In this document: positions 57,649 through 64,000 of the stretch, piece by piece | Numbering within the stretch: position 1 is the stretch's first letter | Layout of the letters: every line of letters starts with the position of its first letter | Source of the DNA: DATEDA01 sp963744255 | GTDB lineage: Bacteria; Pseudomonadota; Gammaproteobacteria; Burkholderiales; SG8-39 | NCBI GenBank assembly: GCA_963744255.1 | Contig: CAVUSZ010000039.1 | Location: 62,001-126,000 of the forward strand | Direction of reading: 5' to 3' | Length of the DNA: 64,000 nt | Program-made: the position numbers and the translations under genes | Notes under the pieces: generated by a model | What the model was told of the DNA's origin: nothing | Databases searched by the model: none | What the model saw: only the letters and a program-made list of their open reading frames with translations

Positions 57649-57816
57649 CGGCGTCGCGGCGCCGGCGTTCGACTACAACGGGACGATGGTGCTCGCGCTC
57701 GTCGCGCTCGGGTAGGGGGCTGTTTCGACGCGGCATGGGAAGGCGAGATCGCAAACGCGGTCCGGACGACCGCGGCGCGGATCTCCCTGCTTCTCGGCTT
57801 CAGGCCGGCGCCGTGA
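57613..57816 (+). pseudogene. C-terminal remnant of an IclR-family regulator
   Basis: The + strand reads GDLIPGINGVAAPAFDYNG, TMVLALVALG, then TAG. One base shift at about 57712 restores GGCFDAAWEGEIANAVRT and TAARISLLLGFRPAP, then TGA at 57814. This matches the end of the IclR effector domain. The N-terminal HTH and most of the effector domain are absent. It meets the minus-strand monooxygenase remnant at about 57610-57650, so a single deletion may have removed both gene bodies. Confidence 0.6.
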
Positions 57817-57828
57817 GCCCGGAATGAC

Positions 57829-57866
57829 GGGGCGGCCGACGGTGAGTCATCACCGCCGACCGCCCC
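57829..57866. terminator. Long GC-rich hairpin
   Basis: A 17-bp stem (two G-U pairs) closes a GTCA loop, 21 nt past the stop of the small secreted protein on the minus strand and 12 nt past the IclR remnant on the plus strand. No T run; likely a shared transcription end. Confidence 0.6.
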
Positions 57867-57887
57867 GGTACTGCAACCGCCGTGTGC

Positions 57888-58067
57888 TTACGGATTGAAG
57901 ACCTGGTAGCGCTCGTCGCCGTGCACCTGCGACGCGATGTAGCTCGTCGCTTCGACCTTCGAGAACGACGCACGGCCGGTTTCGCCGCCGAGATTGAGGG
58001 TCGGCTCGGCGAAGGCGACGCCGCTGAAGCCGATCAGGGTCACGAGAGCGATAACGATGCGGTTCAT
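57888..58067 (-). CDS. Small secreted protein, 59 residues, unknown function
   Basis: The start MNRIVIALVTLIGFSGVAFA (58067) has AAGGAG 6 nt upstream. Residues 1-20 form a clean signal peptide with AFA cleavage. The mature part is only about 39 residues: EPTLNLGGETGRASFSKVEA, then TSYIASQVHGDERYQVFNP. The SFSKVEA...QVHGDERYQVF pattern resembles DUF4148-like small periplasmic proteins of Burkholderiales, but the match is by eye. A strong hairpin follows the stop. Confidence 0.7.
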   Translation of the reverse strand: MNRIVIALVTLIGFSGVAFAEPTLNLGGETGRASFSKVEATSYIASQVHGDERYQVFNP

Positions 58068-58790
58068 GGTGTTACTCCTTGTCGATAAAGTTGATCATTC
58101 GATGACTCACTCTTCACCTCTGCGGGTCCGCGGCTTCTAGCCATCTTGGGCATTCGTCGCGGCCACACATCCGCCATTACGGGAATGTGGTTTGCACGGA
58201 TGTCGGCATGCGTGCCGCGCGTGAAGAATTGCGCTGCGGAAGCGTGAGCGGGCGAGGGACTACGTAGTTTCCGCAGGGTGCGGGCCAACGGGCGAAGGTA
58301 TACGGCGCGCGCGCAGCATCGGATGCGCTCCGGGCGGCGTGCGCTCGCCCCGACGGACTGATCCTGTTGCACTCGAACGAGCCGCACTGGCTCAGCACAG
58401 CCGGGTCGTCATTCCGGCGGGGCGGTGCAGATCGTGCCGCTCGAACCTGCGGGTCCCATCACGAGCTCCCGCGTGAGGGACAGACGAGGTGAGGGCATGC
58501 ACCAGCACGCGGCCGAGGAACGGCGTATCGTGGCGACGGATCATGCCGAGGTAACTGTCGGCCGCCAGTGCCGTATGGACGGCCCTGGCGACGCTTCGAC
58601 GGCCGCCTGCCGCATCGCTTCCGCAACAGCCGGAACGAAGAGTGCGAGATCGTAGCCGCATACTCTCCGCCATCCTCCTAGCGGCGATCGAGCACGCCCG
58701 CCCGCCGCCCTAGGGGACGCCGAGCTCGCGTCGCGGGCCTCTGCCCGCGGAGAACAACACCAAACCTGACTCGACCATTAGGAGGGTCGC
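58068..58790. other. 723-base gene-poor intergenic region
   Basis: It separates the small secreted gene (minus) and the acidic amino-acid symporter (plus). Base composition near 58080-58200 is less GC-rich than the flanks. A 93-codon minus-strand frame at 58392-58673 (containing DSYLGMIRRHDTPFLGRVL) has no ribosome site and no recognisable family; it could be gene debris. An AGGAGG site at 58781-58786 belongs to the symporter gene. Confidence 0.4.
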
Positions 58791-60065
58791 ATGCGATCGC
58801 AGAAGCTCACCACGTGGATCTTCATCGCCATGATTGCCGGCATCATCGTCGGCTACCTCTGCAACCAGATGATCCCGGATGCCAAGGAGGCGAAGACCGT
58901 AGCGGGCTATATCTCGCTCATCACCGACATCTTCCTGCGGCTGATCAAGATGATCATCGCGCCGCTCGTGTTCTCGACGCTGGTGGTCGGGATCGCCCAC
59001 CTCGGCGACACGAAGTCGGTCGGCCGCGTGGGCCTGAAGGCGATCGGCTGGTTCGTGATCGCTTCGCTGGTTTCGCTGCTGCTCGGCATGTTGCTGGTGA
59101 ACATCCTGCAGCCGGGCGTAGGTCTCAACCTTCCGCTACCGGATGCGGCCGCGTCGACCAACCTCAAGACGGGTTCGCTCTCGCTCAAGGAGTTCATCAC
59201 GCACCTGGTGCCGAGGAGCGTCATCGAGGCGATGGCAACCAACGAGATCCTGCAAATCGTCGTGTTCTCGATCTTCTTCGGCGTTGCCGCCGCGAGCCTC
59301 GGGGAGAAGGCCAAGACGATCGTCGCGTGGATCGAGGACCTGGTCCACATCATGCTGAAAATCACCGGCGCCGTGATGTTGTTCGCCCCGGTCGCGGTGT
59401 TCGCGGCGATGGCCTCCGTCGTCACGACGCAGGGCCTGGGCATCCTCGTGACCTACGGGACGTTCATGGCCGAGTTCTATTTCGGGCTGCTCATCCTGTG
59501 GGTCCTCCTCGGGTTCGCGGGCTTTCTCTTCCTCGGCGGCCGCGTCTTCAGGTTGTTCGGCCTGATCAAGGAGCCGCTCGCCCTCGCGTTCAGCACCGCC
59601 TCGAGCGAGGCGGCCTACCCGAAGACGCTGGAGCAGCTCGGGAAGTTCGGCGTCAACAACAAGATCTCGAGCTTCGTGCTGCCGCTCGGCTACTCCTTCA
59701 ACCTCGACGGGTCGATGATGTACTGCACGTTCGCCGTGCTGTTCATCGCACAGGCCTACGGCGTCGAACTGACGGGCGCCCAGCAGATCACGATGCTGCT
59801 GATCCTGATGGTGACGAGCAAGGGCATGGCCGGCGTGCCGCGCGCGTCGCTAGTGGTGATCGCCGCGACGCTCGCCACGTTCAACATTCCCGAGGCCGGA
59901 CTGCTCCTGATCATGGGCATCGACCAGTTCCTCGACATGGGACGCTCGGCGACCAACGTCATCGGGAACAGCCTCGCGACCGCGGTCGTCGCGAAGTGGG
60001 AAGGCGAGCTGAAGCCACCGACCGAAGAAGAGGAGCGGCCGGGCCTACAGCCCGCCGTGGCTTGA
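58791..60065 (+). CDS. gltP: Dicarboxylate/amino acid:cation symporter (DAACS family)
   Basis: 424 residues with a strong AGGAGG site. About eight membrane helices plus two re-entrant loops. Family signatures: FLRLIKMIIAPLVFSTLVVG, AFSTASSEAAYPKTLE (hairpin 1 Ser-rich), PLGYSFNLDGSMMYCTFAVL and MGIDQFLDMGRSATNVIGNS. It imports glutamate, aspartate or C4-dicarboxylates with H+ or Na+. The company of a binding protein, asparaginase and aspartase argues for acidic amino acids. Confidence 0.93.
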   Translation: MRSQKLTTWIFIAMIAGIIVGYLCNQMIPDAKEAKTVAGYISLITDIFLRLIKMIIAPLVFSTLVVGIAHLGDTKSVGRVGLKAIGWFVIASLVSLLLGMLLVNILQPGVGLNLPLPDAAASTNLKTGSLSLKEFITHLVPRSVIEAMATNEILQIVVFSIFFGVAAASLGEKAKTIVAWIEDLVHIMLKITGAVMLFAPVAVFAAMASVVTTQGLGILVTYGTFMAEFYFGLLILWVLLGFAGFLFLGGRVFRLFGLIKEPLALAFSTASSEAAYPKTLEQLGKFGVNNKISSFVLPLGYSFNLDGSMMYCTFAVLFIAQAYGVELTGAQQITMLLILMVTSKGMAGVPRASLVVIAATLATFNIPEAGLLLIMGIDQFLDMGRSATNVIGNSLATAVVAKWEGELKPPTEEEERPGLQPAVA

Positions 60066-60139
60066 CGCTCGAGTCCATGTGGGCCGCCCCGCCGGGCATC
60101 GCCCGGCCCGGCGGCATCCTCGCAATCGAGGAGGCTATC

Positions 60140-61060
60140 ATGTCGAACCGCTGGTTCAGCACTTTGGGCGCGGCGTTCGTCGCGCTCTCCCTGGCGCTCC
60201 CGGCCGTCGGGCAGGAACGCCTGGATGCGGACGCCGGCAAGCTCGCCGGCACGCTCAAGAAGATCCGGGATTCCGGCGTCGTCACGATCGGCTACCGGGA
60301 GAACTCGTTCCCGTTCTCTTACCTCGGCCCGGGCAAGACGCCGCTCGGCTACTCGCTCGAGCTCTGCCAGGCGATCGTCGACGAGGTCGCAGGCGAGCTC
60401 GACGGGAAGCTCCTGCAGGTCAACTATCGACCGGTCACCCCCGAGACCAGGATGCAGGCGGTTGCCTCGGGCGAGATCGACCTCGAGTGCGGGTCGACGA
60501 CCAACAACACCGCGCGCCAGAAGGAAGTCGCGTTCTCCCCGATCATCTTCGTGAGCGGTACGAAGCTGATGGTGCGTCGTGCCGACAAGATCCGCTCGTA
60601 TCGCGATCTGCGCGATAAGACCGTCGTCGTGACCGCCGGCACGACGAACGAGCAGGCGCTGAAGGCGTTCAACGAGAAGCAGAAGCTGGGCATGAAGCTC
60701 GTGAGCGCGAAAGACCACGACGAGTCGTTCAAGCTCTTCACCGCGAAGCAGGCCGATGCGTTCGCGACCGACGACGTGCTGCTATACGGCCTGATCGCAC
60801 GGACCAAGTCGCAAGCCGAGAACATCGTCGTCGGCGAGTATCTCTCGTACGACCCGTACGGGATCATGTTTCGCCGCGACGATCCGCAGTTCGCGGCCGT
60901 GGTCGAGCGCACGTTCCGGCAGCTCGCCGAGAGCCGGGAGCTCCGCTGGATCTATCGCCGCTGGTTTCAGCGGCGCGTCCCGACGGGCGAGAACCTCGCG
61001 CTGCCGATGAGCCCGCAGCTCGAGTCGATCTTCGAGGCACTCGGACTCCCGGAGGAGTAG
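60140..61060 (+). CDS. Amino-acid ABC transporter substrate-binding protein (GltI paralogue)
   Basis: 306 residues from MSNRWFSTLG with GAGGAGG upstream. It has a signal peptide (LPAVGQ cleavage region). Family-3 solute-binding fold: TLKKIRDSGVVTIGYRENSF, IDLECGSTTNNTARQKEVAF, VVVTAGTTNEQALKAF and SYDPYGIMFRRDDPQF. It is clearly related to the gltI product at 20744-21649. No ABC permease or ATPase is nearby; it may feed the distant GltJKL or have another use. Cotranscribed with the symporter and asparaginase. Confidence 0.92.
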   Translation: MSNRWFSTLGAAFVALSLALPAVGQERLDADAGKLAGTLKKIRDSGVVTIGYRENSFPFSYLGPGKTPLGYSLELCQAIVDEVAGELDGKLLQVNYRPVTPETRMQAVASGEIDLECGSTTNNTARQKEVAFSPIIFVSGTKLMVRRADKIRSYRDLRDKTVVVTAGTTNEQALKAFNEKQKLGMKLVSAKDHDESFKLFTAKQADAFATDDVLLYGLIARTKSQAENIVVGEYLSYDPYGIMFRRDDPQFAAVVERTFRQLAESRELRWIYRRWFQRRVPTGENLALPMSPQLESIFEALGLPEE

Positions 61061-61121
61061 GCACCCGCCGTCGACACGACAAAGGAGAACCTCGACACCT
61101 CTTCGCAAACAAGGAGGCAAC

Positions 61122-62219
61122 GTGAACTTCTATCGACGTTTCCCGCAGTTCCTCTCCCTTTTGCTATGTGCCGTCTCCATCGCCGCGGCCCAGGCCCAGC
61201 AAGCGGCGCCCCCGGCGACCGCTGCCAAGCTTGCCAACGTGGTCGTCATCGCCACCGGCGGCACGATCGCCGGCGCCGGCGCCGGCGCCGCTGCCAGCGC
61301 CACCTATCAGGCCGCCAAGGTACCGGTGGACAAGCTGATCGCCGGCGTGCCGGAACTGAAGGACGTGGCCAACGTGCGCGGCGAGCAAGTGTTCCAGATG
61401 GCCTCGGAGAGCCTCACCAACGACCATCTCATGCAACTCGGCAAACGCGTTTCGGCGCTCGTAAAGCAGCCCGACGTCGACGGCATCGTGATCACGCACG
61501 GCACCGACACCCTGGAGGAAACCGCCTATTTCCTCAACCTCGTGATTCGCAGCGACAAGCCGATCGTGGTGGTCGGCTCCATGCGACCCGGTACCGCGAT
61601 GTCAGCCGACGGCATGCTCAATCTGTACAACGCGGTCGTAGTCGCCGGAGCCAAAGACGCACGTGGCAAAGGGGTGCTGGTAAGCATGAGCGACGAGATC
61701 CACACCGGACGAGACGTCTCCAAGACGATCAACGTCAAAACCGACGCCTTCAACAGCCAGTGGGGACCGCTCGGCATGGTGGTCGAAGGCAAGACCTACT
61801 GGTTCCGCACACCGGCCAAACGCCACACCACGCAGTCGGAGTTCGACATCGACCGAATCGAAGCACTGGCGCCGGTCGAAATCGTCTATGGGTACGGAAA
61901 CATGACCGACGCCGCCTACGGCACCTTCGTGCAGAAAGGCGCGAAGGCCCTGATCCACGCCGGCACCGGCAACGGCTCGGTATCCAACCGGGTGGTGCCC
62001 TCCCTGGTGGAGCTGCGCAAACAGGGCGTTCACGTCATCCGGTCGTCGCGCGTGGGCGGCGGGGGATTCGTCATCCGCAACGCCGAGCAGCCGGACGACA
62101 AGTACGACTGGGTCGTCGCCCACGATCTCAACCCGCAGAAAGCGCGCATTCTCGCGGCCGTTGCCCTGACCAGCACGCAGGACAGCAAGCAGTTGCAGCG
62201 CATCTTCTGGGAGTACTAG
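61122..62219 (+). CDS. ansB: Periplasmic type II L-asparaginase
   Basis: 365 residues. A signal peptide (LLLCAVSIAAAQA) places it in the periplasm. Catalytic motifs: VVVIATGGTIAGAGAG with the first Thr, and GIVITHGTDTLEETAYFL with the second Thr, Asp and the following Lys region (SDKPIVVVGSMRPGTAMSAD). It hydrolyses asparagine (and some glutamine) to aspartate and ammonia, which the symporter and AspA can then use. AGGAGG precedes the start. Confidence 0.95.
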   Translation: MNFYRRFPQFLSLLLCAVSIAAAQAQQAAPPATAAKLANVVVIATGGTIAGAGAGAAASATYQAAKVPVDKLIAGVPELKDVANVRGEQVFQMASESLTNDHLMQLGKRVSALVKQPDVDGIVITHGTDTLEETAYFLNLVIRSDKPIVVVGSMRPGTAMSADGMLNLYNAVVVAGAKDARGKGVLVSMSDEIHTGRDVSKTINVKTDAFNSQWGPLGMVVEGKTYWFRTPAKRHTTQSEFDIDRIEALAPVEIVYGYGNMTDAAYGTFVQKGAKALIHAGTGNGSVSNRVVPSLVELRKQGVHVIRSSRVGGGGFVIRNAEQPDDKYDWVVAHDLNPQKARILAAVALTSTQDSKQLQRIFWEY

Positions 62220-62278
62220 TCGCCCGTCATCGCGCCACGCCTGATCCCCTGTTCCACCCCTAGGAGGAGAGATTCGAT

Positions 62279-63706
62279 ATGACCACTGCGACCCGGATGG
62301 AGCACGATCTTCTCGGCGATCGCGAGGTGCCCGCCGAGGCCTACTGGGGTGTCCACACGCTGCGGGCGCTCGAGAACTTCCCGATCAGCGGCCAGCGCAT
62401 CGGCTCGTACCCCGACCTCATCCGCGCGCTCGCGCTGGTGAAGCACGCCGCGGCGATCACCAACCAGGCGCTGGGCGAGCTCGACGAGAAGCGGGCCGGC
62501 GCCATCGTTGCCGCGTGCAAGGAAATCGCCGATGGCGCCCTCGACAGCGAGTTCGTCGTCGACGTGATCCAGGGCGGCGCCGGCACGTCCACCAACATGA
62601 ACGCGAACGAGGTGATCGCGAACCGCGCGCTGGAGATCCTGGACCACCGGAAGGGCGAGTACCAGCACCTGCATCCGAACAACCACGTCAACATGTCGCA
62701 GAGCACGAACGACGTGTATCCGACGGCGATCCGGATCGGCGTGTGTTTCGCGATCGACCGGCTGCTCGAGGCGATGGCGGAGCTGCGGCAGAGCTTCGAG
62801 GCGAAGTCGAAGGAGTTCGCCGACGTGCTCAAGATGGGCCGCACCCAGTTGCAGGACGCGGTGCCGATGACGCTCGGCCAGGAGTTCAGCACCTTCGCGG
62901 TGATGATCGGGGAGGACGAGCAGCGGCTGGGGGAGGCGCGAGCGCTGATGCACGAAATCAACCTCGGCGCCACCGCGATCGGCACCGGCATCAACACCGA
63001 CCCGCGCTACGCCGGGCTGGTGACGCGCAATCTCGCGGCGCTGACCGGGATCGCGGTCGTGCCGGCGGCCAACCTCGTCGAAGCGACCCAGGATACCGGG
63101 GCGTTCGTCCAGGTGTCCGGCGTGCTCAAGCGCGTCTCGGCGAAGCTATCGAAGACGTGCAACGACCTGCGCCTGCTCTCGAGCGGACCGCAGGCCGGGC
63201 TGTGCGAGATCAAGCTGCCCGAGCGCCAGGCCGGGTCGTCGATCATGCCCGGCAAGGTGAACCCGGTCATTCCCGAGGTGATGAACCAGGTCGCGTTCGA
63301 GGTGATCGGCAACGATATCACCGTGACGCTTGCCTCCGAGGGCGGCCAGCTGCAGCTGAACGCGTTCGAGCCGATCATCGCGCACAGCCTGTTCAAGAGC
63401 CTGACGCACCTGCGCGAGGCGTGTTTGACGCTCGCGCGGAACTGCGTGAACGGGATTACCTGCAACCGCGAGCTGCTCGCCGCCCGGGTTCGCTCCTCGG
63501 CCGGGCTGGCCACCGCGCTCAACCCGTACATCGGCTACGAGAACGCTACGCGGGTCGCGCGCGAAGCACTCGCCACCGGCCGACCGGTCGCCGACCTCGT
63601 GCTCGAGATGGGGTTGATGAAGAAGGAGGAACTCGACGCGGTGCTGCGGCCCGAGGTGCTTACGTCGCCGCAGTACCGCGCCGGCGGCCCGCCGCCGGCA
63701 CGGTGA
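62279..63706 (+). CDS. aspA: Aspartate ammonia-lyase
   Basis: 475 residues with AGGAGG upstream. It converts aspartate to fumarate and ammonia. Superfamily motifs: GGAGTSTNMNANEVIANRAL, HPNNHVNMSQSTNDVYPTAI, TQLQDAVPMTLGQEF, the flexible signature loop GSSIMPGKVNPVIPE with the catalytic Ser, and NGITCNRELL. With the symporter, binding protein and asparaginase upstream it completes a route from asparagine to fumarate. Confidence 0.96.
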   Translation: MTTATRMEHDLLGDREVPAEAYWGVHTLRALENFPISGQRIGSYPDLIRALALVKHAAAITNQALGELDEKRAGAIVAACKEIADGALDSEFVVDVIQGGAGTSTNMNANEVIANRALEILDHRKGEYQHLHPNNHVNMSQSTNDVYPTAIRIGVCFAIDRLLEAMAELRQSFEAKSKEFADVLKMGRTQLQDAVPMTLGQEFSTFAVMIGEDEQRLGEARALMHEINLGATAIGTGINTDPRYAGLVTRNLAALTGIAVVPAANLVEATQDTGAFVQVSGVLKRVSAKLSKTCNDLRLLSSGPQAGLCEIKLPERQAGSSIMPGKVNPVIPEVMNQVAFEVIGNDITVTLASEGGQLQLNAFEPIIAHSLFKSLTHLREACLTLARNCVNGITCNRELLAARVRSSAGLATALNPYIGYENATRVAREALATGRPVADLVLEMGLMKKEELDAVLRPEVLTSPQYRAGGPPPAR

Positions 63707-63715
63707 GCGAGACCC

Positions 63716-64000
63716 TCAGGCGAAGGCGGGCATCCGCCGAGGCCGCACCACCACGTCGTCCCAGGTTGCCTCGTCGGGCGCGATCGGCGACCGCCGCTTG
63801 ACCCGCTCGTAGACCGGCGTGAAGTCGGACGCGGTATCGGCGATCAGCTGCTCGAAGCTGTCGATCACGAAGTAGGTGTCCTGGAAGCGGTCGATGCGGT
63901 ACTCGGTGCAAAGCAGCCGTTCGAGGTCGAACTTGACGCGGCGCGGCTCGGCGCTTTCGGCCGCGTACAGGACCTCGCCGGCCGAAGAGAGGATCCCGGC
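63716..64000 (-). CDS. phhA: Phenylalanine 4-monooxygenase, C-terminal part (5' end outside window)
   Basis: The minus strand is open from the window edge to TGA at 63716-63718 (94 residues). It reads ILSSAGEVLYAAESAEPRRV, KFDLERLLCTEYRIDRFQDT, YFVIDSFEQLIADTASDFTP and VYERVKRR. This matches the end of bacterial phenylalanine hydroxylase (TxYRIDxFQxTYFVIDSFEQL region). The enzyme makes tyrosine from phenylalanine with pterin and iron, supplying the homogentisate route encoded nearby. It is convergent with aspA. Confidence 0.85.
   Translation of the reverse strand, partial: AGILSSAGEVLYAAESAEPRRVKFDLERLLCTEYRIDRFQDTYFVIDSFEQLIADTASDFTPVYERVKRRSPIAPDEATWDDVVVRPRRMPAFA

Noticed and set aside
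58392..58673. A 93-codon minus-strand frame in the long intergenic region
   Set aside because: No ribosome site, no family resemblance and Arg-rich composition typical of chance frames in GC-rich DNA. Kept only as possible debris.

Overview
The window is very GC-rich, densely coded bacterial chromosome. It most likely comes from a Betaproteobacterium, probably Burkholderiales or a relative. The evidence is gene content and order: a Bug/TctC-type tricarboxylate receptor, the uvrA/MFS/ssb neighbourhood, the FmdB-DUF502-AspS-NudB-EEP-ClsB run, and a GltIJKL transporter. I see no prophage, insertion sequence, CRISPR array, tRNA or rRNA.

Layout. 1-8126: a TPP enzyme cut by the window edge, a small secreted protein, RidA, a DUF3313 lipoprotein, a gamma-glutamyltransferase, a zinc alcohol dehydrogenase, MetY and a CoA-binding protein. 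8412-12192: a large membrane protein I cannot assign (about 1103 residues) and a small lipoprotein. 12325-18332: aldehyde dehydrogenase, a second TPP enzyme, a structured intergenic segment, TauD-type dioxygenase, cupin and a lipoprotein-like methyltransferase. 18404-21649: glutamate/aspartate ABC transporter. 21818-26723: PhoX-like phosphatase, alcohol dehydrogenase, RDD protein and tricarboxylate receptor. 26848-31511: uvrA, MFS and ssb. 31557-36432: damaged gspH-I-J pseudopilin genes behind a DUF1800/DUF1501 pair. 37097-43382: FmdB to ClsB, with a barnase/barstar pair inserted after aspS. 43515-48834: beta-propeller, ComB-like, MaoC, IlvD/Edd dehydratase and DUF457-like protein. 48894-52131: Ser/Thr kinase with PEGA domain, PP2C phosphatase and FHA protein. 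53283-58067: homogentisate catabolism (hmgA, fahA, a second FAH-fold protein) and gene remnants. 58791-63706: acidic amino-acid symporter, binding protein, asparaginase and aspartase. 63716-64000: the end of phhA.

How the genes fit together. PhhA (Phe to Tyr), HmgA and FahA belong to one route that ends in fumarate and acetoacetate. The neighbouring operon takes asparagine to aspartate to fumarate, so the right end of the window is an amino-acid-to-TCA-cycle region. The kinase, PP2C and FHA genes form a self-contained phosphosignalling module with a shared divergent control region. The secreted RNase and its barstar are a toxin/immunity couple placed inside a housekeeping gene run.

Sequence quality matters here. 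Five otherwise intact genes (ridA, the 11811 lipoprotein, DUF1501, DUF1800 and the essential aspS) each carry a net +1 frameshift. The pseudopilin segment 31850-33180 has many small indels and partial repeats. These look like consensus or assembly errors more than biology and should be resolved before calling pseudogenes.
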